Assembly (NCBI GenBank): GCA_947501845.1
Contig: CANMXP010000018.1
Coordinates: 33,186-97,185 of the forward strand
Direction of reading: 5' to 3'
Source: an uncultured Flavobacteriaceae bacterium
GTDB taxonomy: Bacteria > Bacteroidota > Bacteroidia > Flavobacteriales > Flavobacteriaceae
Length of the DNA stretch: 64,000 bases
A model generated the notes under the pieces. It saw only the letters and a list, made by a program, of their open reading frames with translations. It was not told the origin of the DNA and made no database searches. Positions 19,298 through 28,414 of this stretch are shown here, one piece after another; position 1 is the first letter of the stretch, and every line of letters starts with the position of its first letter. The translations under genes and the position numbers were made by a program.

Positions 19298-19574
19298 AAA
19301 AGATATTTTTATAGGAATATTTGTTGGTTTAATAGCTAATGCCATTGGTTTATTTTTTTCAGCAACTTTTCTAGGACAAGGGGATGATTTTGTAGCCGTT
19401 ATTAAAGCAGCTGCTAATGAAGGCTTTTTAGGAAAACTAATAAGCTTAGGCGCTATTTTAAATTTAATAGCTTTTTTTATCTTTATAAGAAAAAAACAAG
19501 ATTATAGAGCAAGAGGTGTTTTATTAATCACTGTTTTTGTTGCTGTTTTCACATTCGTTTTTAAACTTTTTTGA
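19290..19574 (+). CDS. Small membrane protein, three predicted helices
   Basis: 94 residues, very hydrophobic, with three likely membrane segments (about 5-27, 51-67 and 75-93) and basic residues between helices 2 and 3 (RKKQDYRARG). I recognise no family. It overlaps the end of surE by 8 nt and is followed by the inverted-repeat region and lpxB; genes of this type are often seen beside surE and lpxB in flavobacteria, which suggests a conserved but uncharacterised role. The ATG start is fixed by the overlap and by the immediate MIKKDIFIG N-terminus. Confidence 0.75.
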   Translation: MIKKDIFIGIFVGLIANAIGLFFSATFLGQGDDFVAVIKAAANEGFLGKLISLGAILNLIAFFIFIRKKQDYRARGVLLITVFVAVFTFVFKLF

Positions 19575-19590
19575 ATACTATTTTGTCTCC

Positions 19591-19651
19591 TCGAGCGCAG
19601 TAGAGAGGTGTATAAAACAAACTTTAAGAAAAAGGTCTCGACTGCGCTCGA
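19591..19651. repeat. Imperfect inverted repeat with GC-rich 11-bp arms upstream of lpxB
   Basis: TCGAGCGCAGT at 19591-19601 is the exact reverse complement of ACTGCGCTCGA at 19641-19651; the similarity extends to ~20 bp with mismatches. The arms are strikingly GC-rich for this genome. The pattern looks like the small dispersed palindromic repeats of flavobacterial intergenic DNA. There is no T tract consistent with a simple terminator. Confidence 0.65.
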
Positions 19652-19667
19652 CCAGACCTATTAGAAA

Positions 19668-20774
19668 ATGAAATATTACATTTTAGCAGGAGAAGCATCG
19701 GGCGATTTACACGGCTCCAACCTTATGAAAGCATTACTGAAAGAAGATGTTAATGCAGATATCAGGTTTTGGGGAGGTGATCTTATGCAAGCTACCGGCG
19801 GTACTTTAGTAAAGCACTACAAGGAGCGTGCTTTTATGGGGTTTACCGAAATTATTATGAACCTCTCTAAAATTTTCAAACTCATTTCATTTTGCAAAAG
19901 CGATATTAAAGACTTCAGTCCAGACGTTGTTATTTTTATTGACAACTCTGGTTTTAACCTTCGTATAGCCAAATGGGCAAAACAGCACAATTTCAAAACC
20001 AATTATTATATATCTCCTCAAGTTTGGGCATCAAGAGCTAGTAGAGTAAAAGCTATAAAACGCGATATTGATGCTATGTATGTTATTCTACCTTTTGTGA
20101 AACCTTTCTATAAAAAATATGATTATGAGGTGACCTTTGTTGGGCATCCATTAATTGATGCTATTGCAAATCGCAAACAGGTTAATGAATTTAAATTTCG
20201 AGAGACATACAACTTGTCCAACAAACCTATTATTGCCTTATTACCTGGAAGCAGAAAACAAGAAATAACAAAAATGCTATCGATTATGCTAAGTCTGGTA
20301 GACAACTACCCAGATTATCAGTTTGTAATTGCTGGTGCACCAAGTCAAGATTATAGTTTTTACGAAACTTTTATAAAATCTCATGATGTTAAATTTATTT
20401 CTAATAAAACATACGATTTATTAAGTGTTTCAACAGCAGCGTTAGTGACATCTGGAACTGCTACTTTAGAAACCGCTTTATTTAAAGTTCCCCAAGTGGT
20501 TTGCTACAAAGGAAGTGCTATATCATATCAAATTGCTAAAAGAATCATCACTTTAAAGTTTATTTCGTTAGTGAACTTAGTGATGGATAAAGAAGTTGTT
20601 ACAGAACTTATTCAAAATGATTTCAATAAAAAAAGACTTAAGCAGGAACTAGACAAAATTTTAAACCCTGGCATACGCCACAAATTATTTTTAGAATATT
20701 ATGAGCTGGAACAGGCTTTAGGTGGCAAAGGAGCCAGTGAAAAAACGGCTAAATTGATTTATGATGGTCTGTGA
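19668..20774 (+). CDS. lpxB: LpxB, lipid-A-disaccharide synthase
   Basis: 368-residue peripheral membrane glycosyltransferase (GT19) that joins UDP-2,3-diacylglucosamine and lipid X to give the lipid A disaccharide. Diagnostic are the N-terminal YILAGEASGDLHGS, FIDNSGFNLRIAKWAK, YYISPQVWASRASR, FVGHPLIDAI and the LLPGSRKQEI donor-site motif around residue 195. It confirms a lipopolysaccharide outer membrane. The ATG is directly upstream of the conserved N-terminus. Confidence 0.97.
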   Translation: MKYYILAGEASGDLHGSNLMKALLKEDVNADIRFWGGDLMQATGGTLVKHYKERAFMGFTEIIMNLSKIFKLISFCKSDIKDFSPDVVIFIDNSGFNLRIAKWAKQHNFKTNYYISPQVWASRASRVKAIKRDIDAMYVILPFVKPFYKKYDYEVTFVGHPLIDAIANRKQVNEFKFRETYNLSNKPIIALLPGSRKQEITKMLSIMLSLVDNYPDYQFVIAGAPSQDYSFYETFIKSHDVKFISNKTYDLLSVSTAALVTSGTATLETALFKVPQVVCYKGSAISYQIAKRIITLKFISLVNLVMDKEVVTELIQNDFNKKRLKQELDKILNPGIRHKLFLEYYELEQALGGKGASEKTAKLIYDGL

Positions 20775-20786
20775 AGTAGATAAAAG

Positions 20787-20825
20787 ACCGCTTTGCCCCT
20801 AGAATCAAGAACAAAGACTTATTTT
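20787..20825 (+). repeat. Dispersed 39-bp repeat, copy A
   Basis: Matches 23772-23810 in the opposite orientation at 32 of 39 positions. It includes CGCTTTGC at its start and CAAGAACAAAGACTTATTTT at its end, and lies 12 bp after the lpxB stop. Possibly a flavobacterial interspersed intergenic element. Confidence 0.55.
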
Positions 20826-21050
20826 CTACTATCCAACAAACTGAAATGCACAAATCATCTTTTCGACGAAATGGTTTTTGATTGGTTTTTTATTATTGAC
20901 ATGAATTAATTTCCTATCCCTCTGAAAATCAAATAAAAATAAGAATACAACAACAGTTTATAAAAATTGGTTAACAAAAATAAAAAGCATTTGTATCTTA
21001 TTTTATTATAAATTTACATTTAGTAACCCAAACCTACTTTATTTTAATAC

Positions 21051-21566
21051 ATGCATAGAGCCATCATTATTCTTTTAATAATTACAAGCTTCGCCAGCTG
21101 TAAATCTTCAAAAAAAGCTAAAAATAAAAAAGAAACAGCTACTTATAAAACGAAAACCACAGCTAGCCCTAAAAAAACATCTAAAGCAGATAACATTGTT
21201 AACTATGCTAAACAATTTAAAGGCGTTCGCTATAAATGGGGAGGTACAACAAAATCTGGAATGGACTGTTCTGGTTTGGTTTTTGAGTCCTTTAGGGCCC
21301 ACGATATTATTTTACCTAGAATATCTAGAGATATTGCAAAAAAAGGTCATAAAATTTCATTAAAAAAAGCCCAAGAAGGCGATTTGCTTTTCTTTAAAAC
21401 GGGAAAAAGCAGAAGAAATAGCATTAATCATGTTGGATTGGTCATACAATCTAAAACTGGAGATATAACTTTTATCCACGCTACAACCAGCAGAGGTGTT
21501 ATTGTTTCTAAACTTTCTGAAAATTATTGGAAATCTGCATTTATTGAAGTTCGCAGAATATTGTAG
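21051..21566 (+). CDS. NlpC/P60 (C40) cell-wall peptidase lipoprotein
   Basis: 171 residues with a lipoprotein signal peptide (lipobox ending FASC, Cys17), then a very basic Lys/Thr-rich linker (about 18-48), then an NlpC/P60 domain. The catalytic Cys73 lies in MDCSGLVFES, His127 in INHVGLV and the third polar residue His143 in FIHATT. Such enzymes cut between D-Glu and DAP in stem peptides and open the wall for growth or insertion of machinery. The next gene is a ComEC homologue 24 bp downstream, so the pair is likely an operon. Confidence 0.9.
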   Translation: MHRAIIILLIITSFASCKSSKKAKNKKETATYKTKTTASPKKTSKADNIVNYAKQFKGVRYKWGGTTKSGMDCSGLVFESFRAHDIILPRISRDIAKKGHKISLKKAQEGDLLFFKTGKSRRNSINHVGLVIQSKTGDITFIHATTSRGVIVSKLSENYWKSAFIEVRRIL

Positions 21567-21590
21567 GGTATTTCATATATTGCAAAATAT

Positions 21591-23624
21591 ATGAAATTAC
21601 TCAATTTTACAATAATCAAACTAACAGTTTGCCTTATTATTGGTATTGTTATTGGTTATTTATTTTACATTCCTTTGAATGTATCTTTATATATAGCGAC
21701 TTCTCTTTTCGCAAGCTTACTAATACTTTTTTTCGTTGCAAAAAGATCGTTTTTTAAAACCAGTTGGTTTGGGCTTTCTTCACTTTTAATGATGATTAGC
21801 ATCGGTACATTAACAGTAAATTTTCATGACGAAAAAAACGCCTCTAATCATTACACAAACCAAATCTCAATAGAAAATAATACTTTTAAATCGATTACTT
21901 TTAAAATTAAGGATGTTTTAAAATCTGGAAAATTCTATAACAAATACATCATAGATCTTTTAGATATTGATGGAAGTAAGGTAAGGGGAAAATCGCTTTT
22001 AAACATTCAAAAAGATTCATTGCTAACGACTTTAAAAGTTGATGATGTACTAATGGGTAAAATGGTTTTCAATAATTTAGACCATTCTCTAAACCCAAAC
22101 CAGTTTGACTACAAAACTTATTTAGAGAAAAGATATATCTATCACCAGTTATTTACTTCAAATCAATCGCTTTTAAAAATAAATTCAAAGACACAGTCTC
22201 TATTTGGAATTGCAAACAACATTCGAGAATATGTCAACTCAAAATTAAAGTCTTACGATTTTAATCCTGATGAACTTGCAGTAATTAACGCTTTATTATT
22301 AGGGCAACGACAAGACATTAGCGATTCTGTATATAAAAGTTATATAAACGCTGGAGCTGTACACATTCTAGCTGTGTCTGGTCTGCATGTTGGTATTCTT
22401 TTAATTATTTTAAGCTTAGCTCTCAAACCCATTGAAAGCCTTAAACATGGAAAACTTATAAAAACGATATTGCTAATAACCTTTTTATGGTGTTTTGCTC
22501 TTATTACTGGGTTATCGGCATCTGTAACCAGAGCCGTTACCATGTTTAGTATAGTAACCATTGCCATAAACCTAAAAAGACCTACTAATATATACAACAC
22601 TTTAGCAATATCTATGTTTGTAATATTACTTTTTAAACCTATGTTTTTGTTCGATGTTGGTTTTCAATTAAGCTATTTAGCTGTCTTTTCTATTGTTATT
22701 GTAGACCCGATTATATATAAAAAATGGAAACCAAAATCTAGAATCGTTGATTTTTATTGGCACACCTTTACGGTTACACTCTCTGCTCAATTAGGAATCA
22801 TACCAATAAGCCTATATTATTTTCATCAATTTCCAAGCTTATTTTTTATATCTAATTTGGTAATTATTCCTTTTTTAGGACTCATTTTAGGTCTCGGAAT
22901 ACTTGTTATAGTATTAGCTATTTTAAATGCACTTCCACAGTTTGCAGCCAATGTTTATGGCCGTATTATTGGCTTAATGAACGATTTTATTATTTGGGTT
23001 TCAAGACAAGAATCATTTTTACTGAAAGATATTGCCTTTAGCCTTTTATACGTTTTGGCTTCCTATCTTGTAATTATCCATCTAATAAAACTCATAAAAA
23101 AATGGCATTATTCTAACCTGAAATATTTATTAATTGCAGTTATAATTTTTCAAAGCCTTGTTATTTATACTCATTACAAATCTACAAACGAGTTTATTAT
23201 TTTTCATAAAAACAGGCATAGCCTTATTGGAAATACTACTCATAACAAAATGACTGTGGCCCATGATCTTGATAGCCTATCGAAAGCCAATCATATTATA
23301 AGAAGTTATGTTATTGGCAATCATATTAGCGCTATAAAAAAAGACTCTTTGCATCCTATTTATCTTCTTAACAAGAAAAAACTTTTGGTTATTGATAGTT
23401 TAGGTATTTATAATATAAAATCATTTGAACCAGATTATGTATTGTTAAGACAATCACCAAAAATAAACTTGAATAGGCTGATTGATTCTATAAAACCAAA
23501 ATACATTATTGCAGACGGAAGTAATTACAAATCTTATATAAAGCATTGGAGTACTATTTGTAAAAAAAGAGAGCTTCCCTTTCATCAAACAGGCAAAAAG
23601 GGCGCTTTTATTATAGCGTATTAA
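21591..23624 (+). CDS. comEC: ComEC/Rec2-type DNA-uptake channel protein
   Basis: 677-residue polytopic protein: N-terminal membrane segments with a DUF4131-type soluble insert (about 90-190), then the competence domain with LLLGQRQDISDSVYKSYINAGAVHILAVSGLHVGIL in pieces (GAVHILAVSGLHVG is the key signature) and about eight more membrane helices. The C-terminal ~160 residues are small and do not form a recognisable metallo-beta-lactamase domain, which is common in Bacteroidota. The protein would pass single-stranded DNA across the inner membrane in natural transformation. Activity here is not demonstrated. Confidence 0.9.
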   Translation: MKLLNFTIIKLTVCLIIGIVIGYLFYIPLNVSLYIATSLFASLLILFFVAKRSFFKTSWFGLSSLLMMISIGTLTVNFHDEKNASNHYTNQISIENNTFKSITFKIKDVLKSGKFYNKYIIDLLDIDGSKVRGKSLLNIQKDSLLTTLKVDDVLMGKMVFNNLDHSLNPNQFDYKTYLEKRYIYHQLFTSNQSLLKINSKTQSLFGIANNIREYVNSKLKSYDFNPDELAVINALLLGQRQDISDSVYKSYINAGAVHILAVSGLHVGILLIILSLALKPIESLKHGKLIKTILLITFLWCFALITGLSASVTRAVTMFSIVTIAINLKRPTNIYNTLAISMFVILLFKPMFLFDVGFQLSYLAVFSIVIVDPIIYKKWKPKSRIVDFYWHTFTVTLSAQLGIIPISLYYFHQFPSLFFISNLVIIPFLGLILGLGILVIVLAILNALPQFAANVYGRIIGLMNDFIIWVSRQESFLLKDIAFSLLYVLASYLVIIHLIKLIKKWHYSNLKYLLIAVIIFQSLVIYTHYKSTNEFIIFHKNRHSLIGNTTHNKMTVAHDLDSLSKANHIIRSYVIGNHISAIKKDSLHPIYLLNKKKLLVIDSLGIYNIKSFEPDYVLLRQSPKINLNRLIDSIKPKYIIADGSNYKSYIKHWSTICKKRELPFHQTGKKGAFIIAY

Positions 23625-23771
23625 ATGGTCTCGATGAGGAGGCTAAGACACAAAGCCACAACTGATGTTATTATTTACTTAACATGCTTTAATCTGCCTA
23701 TGATATACATGGTTTAAGATTAAGTTTTTTCGAACGGTTCTTAAATTATAAGTGGATGTTTCAAGGGAATT

Positions 23772-23810
23772 AAAACAAGTCTTTATTCTTGAATCTAACA
23801 GCAAAGCAGT
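23772..23810 (-). repeat. Dispersed 39-bp repeat, copy B (inverted)
   Basis: Reverse-complement counterpart of 20787-20825, same length and 32 of 39 identical positions. The two copies face each other across the NlpC/P60-comEC pair. Confidence 0.55.
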
Positions 23811-23846
23811 TTTAAGTCTTTCATTTTTAAAGACCTAGTTTATAAT

Positions 23847-24389
23847 TTATCCCTTAAACTCTGGTTTAAAAGCTTTGTAGTAAACATTAAATTTTTCTTG
23901 GGTATCAATGTCTTTATGATCGTCTTTACTAAACATTTTTAAGTACAGTTCTAATTGTGGTGGGGTTTGATAACCTTTAATCGGAGCTATCACATCACCT
24001 TTTTCGTCTAAAAACACAATGGTTGGATACGCCTGTATTTGAAAATAACGAGATAACTCATGCACAGAATTACGTCTGTTAGCTAATTCTGGATTGTAAT
24101 TGGGGTTTGAAAACGTTTTTCCTTTATAGTTTATCTTTTCATTCCCTTCTGCATTAAATTTCACGGCATAATAGTTTTCATTAACGTATTCAACGACATC
24201 TTTGTTATGGAATGTATTTTTATCTAGAAGCTTACAGGGCCCACACCAATTCGTGTAAACATCTATCATAATTTTTTTAGGGGTTTTCTTTTGAAGTACT
24301 ACAGCTTCTTCAAAATTAACCCAATTAATTTTTTGTGCATTAGTTAAAATTGTTGCAAAAACAGTCAATAGCAGTAATATCTTTTTCAT
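23847..24389 (-). CDS. Exported thioredoxin-fold protein, DUF255-like/SoxW-type
   Basis: About 180 residues with a cleavable signal peptide (MKKILLLLTVFATILTNAQ) and one thioredoxin-like domain with active site WCGPCK (Cys49-Cys52). The cis-proline region is QAYPTIVFLDEKGDV. It should act in the periplasm as a thiol-disulfide reductase or in thiol relay to other proteins. The frame also has an upstream ATG at 24407 (six extra residues), but the ATG at 24389 gives the cleaner signal peptide. It follows a second thioredoxin-fold gene by about 65 bp, so the two are likely partners or duplicates. Confidence 0.85.
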   Translation of the reverse strand: MKKILLLLTVFATILTNAQKINWVNFEEAVVLQKKTPKKIMIDVYTNWCGPCKLLDKNTFHNKDVVEYVNENYYAVKFNAEGNEKINYKGKTFSNPNYNPELANRRNSVHELSRYFQIQAYPTIVFLDEKGDVIAPIKGYQTPPQLELYLKMFSKDDHKDIDTQEKFNVYYKAFKPEFKG

Positions 24390-24453
24390 CTGTTTAAATT
24401 TTATCATTATTCATCTATCAGGTCAATTCACCATATTTCTTTTATATAACTAA

Positions 24454-24918
24454 CTACAACATTGATGCTGCTTCGTCTATCCATTTAGCTGAGCCTCCAG
24501 CTACATATCCCAAACGACCAAGGCGTGTTAAATTTATCTGTTTTTCAGAATTAATTTGCGGATTAGCAAACCAAATAGTAGGATACCCTCTCACTTTAAA
24601 CATACTTTGCAATTGACGATTTTGGACTCTAATATTATCATCTTGAGGCGTTCTTTTCGGAAAATCCAATTCTACAAGAACGACATTTTCATTGGCCCAT
24701 TTTTTAAATTCATTCGTTTGAAAAACTTCTTTTTGTAAACGTATACACCAACCACACCAATCTGACCCTGTAAAAAACATTAGCAAGGGCTTTTCCTCTT
24801 TTATAGCAAATTCTGATGCTTTCCCCATATCTGTATGCCACGTTAACTCTTGGGCACTGGCTAATACGGTTGTAAAAATGCTTATTAAAAATATATAAAT
24901 TGTTTTCTTCATATTCAT
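24454..24918 (-). CDS. Exported thioredoxin-fold protein with WCGWC active site
   Basis: About 154 residues: signal peptide (MKKTIYIFLISIFTTVLASAQ preceded by MN), then a thioredoxin domain with FFTGSDWCGWCIRLQKEVF (Cys55-Cys58) and the cis-proline motif VRGYPTIWFA. The CGWC centre differs from the classic CGPC and is typical of the thioredoxin_7/DUF255 group. The open frame extends upstream to 24972, but those 18 residues (MLQIWGIFCKFGIGFATN) would spoil the signal peptide, so I start at 24918. Role: periplasmic thiol chemistry, partner unknown. Confidence 0.85.
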   Translation of the reverse strand: MNMKKTIYIFLISIFTTVLASAQELTWHTDMGKASEFAIKEEKPLLMFFTGSDWCGWCIRLQKEVFQTNEFKKWANENVVLVELDFPKRTPQDDNIRVQNRQLQSMFKVRGYPTIWFANPQINSEKQINLTRLGRLGYVAGGSAKWIDEAASML

Positions 24919-25000
24919 GTTTGTTGCAAAACCTATACCGAACTTACAAAAAATGCCCCAAATCTGGAGCATTTTGATATTATTTTAGCCGTTTTTTCGA

Positions 25001-26785
25001 CTAACGAACGCCATGCATAAGCTTTTTTAGCACAGGATTAAGGACTATAGATATTAAACCAACACCTATTGGTATTAATGTGAATATTAAAAAGAATGTA
25101 CCTAATGAGTATTGCTCAGAAATTTTATCAATCATACCTCCCATCGTTCCAGCTGCTTTTTGTCCAACGGCAATTGCTAAATACCAAACCCCAAACATAA
25201 ACCCAATCATTCTAGGTGGCACTAATTTACTTAAATAGGATAAACCTACTGGTGATAAGCATAGTTCTCCCATCGTATGGAACAGATACGCCAAAATCAA
25301 AAATATGATACTCACAGAAGCAGTTTTAGCTCCTGAAGGAATATCTGAGGCTCCATAAGACAACACAGCGAAACCAATACCTAATAAGATCAAACCTATT
25401 CCATATTTCATAGCTGCGCTTGGATTGTATTTACTTTCCCACCATCTAGAAAACAATGGTGCCAATGTAATAATAAAGAAAGAATTCAAAATTCCAAACC
25501 AAGTAGCCTCAATCTCATTTCCTGGCTCGGAAAACTTATTTACCAACCTAAAAATAACCAAATACCAAATACCTACAAATGCAATAGCCAGAATAATATT
25601 AGATAATCCTATCCTTGAAAATGTTTTTTTAGATAATAAAAAAAGCACCCAAGTAATAATAATAAGAGGGATTGTAGTTAATAGAGCATCAATAATTTTA
25701 AAAACCATTGCAGAGCCCCCTACAAGTGTCCTATTAGTATAATCCCTAGCAAACAAAGTCATTGAACCTAACGATTGTTCGAAAAAAGCAAAGAAAAACA
25801 CTGTAAATAGTCCAAAGATCGAAACCGCAATAATTCTATCTCTAACTATTGGAATATATCTGGATATTCGATTTACAAGTAATACTAAAAACAAAACCAA
25901 TGCTGCTAGCACAATAATATTAGAACCATTCATTCCTCTTATTTCAAAAGGCACCAAACTCTTTCCTCCAATTTTTTCTAAAGGATCATTGAATAAATAT
26001 AATAAGCCACCTACTGATGATAAAGCAATTAACACCTTATCTAACATTGTGAAAGGATTTAATTTATCATCTACACTCGTTTTTTGTTCTTCTGAAAGAC
26101 TCTCCTCATTTAAATTTTGAGATAACTCAACCTCATAAACTTTTGAAGGTTTTGCTCCAACACTACCAAACAAACTGCCCGCCAACCAAAATTGAAGCAT
26201 ACCCAAAAACATAAAAATCCCAGCTAATCCAAAGCCCCAAGACCAACCATAATTTTCAGCTAAATAACCACATAACATCATACCAAAAAAAGCACCAGCA
26301 TTAACCCCCATATAAAAAATAGTATACGCACCATCTTTTTTAGATTCTTTGTCTTTATACATTTCAGAAATAATAGAAGTAATATTTGGTTTAAAAAAAC
26401 CTGTTCCAATTACCAATAAAGCTAGTCCAATATAAAAAGTCATGGTTGTCTCTAACGCCATGGCTGCATGTCCTAAAGTCATAATTAAACAACCTATAAC
26501 TACAGCAATACGGTAACCTGTAATCTTATCAGCAATCCACCCTCCTATAATTGGAGTTAAATATAATAATGAAGCATAAGTCCCTATCAAAGCTAAAGCA
26601 TGCTCCCTAGGCCATTCCCAACCTGGGTTATCACTCAAAACAGGGGCAGTTAAAAATAACACCAAGAGTATACGCATTCCATAAAATGAAAAGCGTTCCC
26701 ACATTTCAGTAAAAAATAACACAAATAGCCCTGCAGGGTGTCCAATAACCTTGTCTTTAAATAGATTTTCAATATCAGTATTCAT
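25001..26785 (-). CDS. POT-family proton-dependent oligopeptide transporter (1)
   Basis: 594-residue MFS protein of the PTR2/POT family. The N-terminal signature FFTEMWERFSFYGMR, the GGWIADKITGYR loop, the FYMGVNAGAFFGMMLCGYLAENYGW segment and LCLSPVGLSYLSKLVPPRMIGFMFG in the C-terminal half are typical. It is longer than the neighbouring paralogue because of a hydrophilic insert around residues 215-245. It imports di- and tripeptides with protons. It is third in the DPP4-POT-POT series, separated from the second by a hairpin terminator. Confidence 0.93.
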   Translation of the reverse strand: MNTDIENLFKDKVIGHPAGLFVLFFTEMWERFSFYGMRILLVLFLTAPVLSDNPGWEWPREHALALIGTYASLLYLTPIIGGWIADKITGYRIAVVIGCLIMTLGHAAMALETTMTFYIGLALLVIGTGFFKPNITSIISEMYKDKESKKDGAYTIFYMGVNAGAFFGMMLCGYLAENYGWSWGFGLAGIFMFLGMLQFWLAGSLFGSVGAKPSKVYEVELSQNLNEESLSEEQKTSVDDKLNPFTMLDKVLIALSSVGGLLYLFNDPLEKIGGKSLVPFEIRGMNGSNIIVLAALVLFLVLLVNRISRYIPIVRDRIIAVSIFGLFTVFFFAFFEQSLGSMTLFARDYTNRTLVGGSAMVFKIIDALLTTIPLIIITWVLFLLSKKTFSRIGLSNIILAIAFVGIWYLVIFRLVNKFSEPGNEIEATWFGILNSFFIITLAPLFSRWWESKYNPSAAMKYGIGLILLGIGFAVLSYGASDIPSGAKTASVSIIFLILAYLFHTMGELCLSPVGLSYLSKLVPPRMIGFMFGVWYLAIAVGQKAAGTMGGMIDKISEQYSLGTFFLIFTLIPIGVGLISIVLNPVLKKLMHGVR

Positions 26786-26809
26786 AAAAAATTAGTTAGT
26801 TAAAGAAGA

Positions 26810-26830
26810 AAACCCTCGAATAGAGGGTTT
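26810..26830 (-). terminator. Hairpin terminator between the two POT genes
   Basis: AAACCCTC (26810-26817) pairs perfectly with GAGGGTTT (26823-26830) around a 5-nt loop. On the minus strand it comes right after the stop of the 26845 gene and is followed by TTCTTC-rich sequence. It may attenuate transcription into the second transporter gene. Confidence 0.7.
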
Positions 26831-26844
26831 ATATATTATTATTT

Positions 26845-28398
26845 TTAATTATCTGCTAATTCAAAACCTTCAGCTTCTTCGTTTTTTAAAATTCTTTCAC
26901 TTTCTTCAACACCGTGAGTTAACCTTTTTAAAGGTTTTAAGATCAGAATGAACAAAATCCCTATAATCACAGTAAAAATCACAATCCCTGAAAATATCGT
27001 AAGTTCTCCAAACTCTGAAGCTGACTCACCTACAATTCCTGCCACTTTATTACCTAAACCTGTAGCTGCAAAATAAACCCCCATCATTAAAGAAGCATAT
27101 TTAACAGGTGCTAGTTTTGTAATAAATGAAAGTGCTACTGGTGAAATACAAAGTTCCCCTATAGTATGAAAAAGATAAGCCAATACTAACCATATCATGC
27201 TAGACGTCCCTGATTTATCAAATTCCATAGCTGCAAATACCATAAACAAAAAGCCAAAGCCCATGATTATAATACCTAATGCCATTTTAAATAACGATGA
27301 TGCCTCTTTACCTTTTATTTTACGTTTAGCCCATATACTCGCTACTAACGTTGCAAATAAAATGATAAAGCCTGCATTTAAACTTTGAAACATAACTGTT
27401 GGTATTTCCCAGCCAAAAAACATTCTATCTGTGTTTGTCTCAGTATATAAATTCATTAATCCTCCTGCTTGCTCAAAAGCTCCCCAAAATATAATTACCA
27501 TTATAAATGATAATAACAATACCATAAAACGATCCTTAAAAACTTGAGTTTCTAATTCCTTATAGATCATCATTAATAATGACGCTATAGCGGTTAAGAA
27601 TAAAAATAATAACCCGTATCCCCAATCCATTGTATACCAACCAACAATAGATGCTACTAAAAGAATTCCTGTAAACAACAACTGTTTTGGAGAACTAAAC
27701 AATTTAGAATATAGTTTTCCGTAAGACACTTCATTTTCATCATTCTTAGTCGAAATAAGATTCCCAACTTCAATTAAATACTTTTGCCCAATGATATAAT
27801 TTATCAAACCTAAAACCATAACAATTCCTGCAAGCCCAAAACCTGCATGCCATCCCCATTGAGCGACTACCAAACCAACAGTCATAGTAGCTAATAATGA
27901 CCCTAAATTAATTCCAATATAAAAAATGCTAAAACCTTTATCTCTTCTTATATCGCCTTCTTTATATAAACCACCTACCATCGTTGAAATATTTGGTTTT
28001 AATAAACCTACTCCCAAAATAACTAATCCTAAGCCTGTATAGAAAGCCCAAATGTCTGTAAGTACTAAAACGCCATGCCCTAAGCATAAAATAATAGCTC
28101 CAATTAATACAGCCTTTTTCTGACCAATTAACTTATCTGCTATCATTCCTCCTGGAATTGACATAACATAAACCAACATAGTATACCAACCATATAAAGC
28201 CAAGGCTTCTTTGTCTGTCCAACCTAAACCTGCACCCCTATCATCTCCAATAGTTTGTGTGGTCATATATAATACTAATAAGGCTCGCATTCCATAATAA
28301 GAAAAACGCTCCCACATTTCAGTTAAAAATAAAATATATAACCCTATTGGTTGTCCAAATAGTTCTTTCTGGTGTGGTTTTAATACGTTAGTTGCCAT
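26845..28398 (-). CDS. POT-family proton-dependent oligopeptide transporter (2)
   Basis: 517-residue paralogue of the preceding transporter, with the same landmarks: FLTEMWERFSYYGMR, GGMIADKLIGQKK, FYIGINLGSLLATM and LCISPVALSFITKLAPVKYASLMMGVYF. A typical length for POT proteins with 14 helices. It is separated by only 16 bp from the DPP4 gene upstream, so the dipeptides released by the peptidase are probably its substrates. Confidence 0.93.
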   Translation of the reverse strand: MATNVLKPHQKELFGQPIGLYILFLTEMWERFSYYGMRALLVLYMTTQTIGDDRGAGLGWTDKEALALYGWYTMLVYVMSIPGGMIADKLIGQKKAVLIGAIILCLGHGVLVLTDIWAFYTGLGLVILGVGLLKPNISTMVGGLYKEGDIRRDKGFSIFYIGINLGSLLATMTVGLVVAQWGWHAGFGLAGIVMVLGLINYIIGQKYLIEVGNLISTKNDENEVSYGKLYSKLFSSPKQLLFTGILLVASIVGWYTMDWGYGLLFLFLTAIASLLMMIYKELETQVFKDRFMVLLLSFIMVIIFWGAFEQAGGLMNLYTETNTDRMFFGWEIPTVMFQSLNAGFIILFATLVASIWAKRKIKGKEASSLFKMALGIIIMGFGFLFMVFAAMEFDKSGTSSMIWLVLAYLFHTIGELCISPVALSFITKLAPVKYASLMMGVYFAATGLGNKVAGIVGESASEFGELTIFSGIVIFTVIIGILFILILKPLKRLTHGVEESERILKNEEAEGFELADN

Positions 28399-28414
28399 AA
28401 AATCTATAATTAGT

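Noticed and set aside
24919..24972. Upstream extension of the WCGWC thioredoxin-fold protein
   Set aside because: The extra residues would precede the signal peptide and are not expected; the MNMKK start fits a secreted protein.
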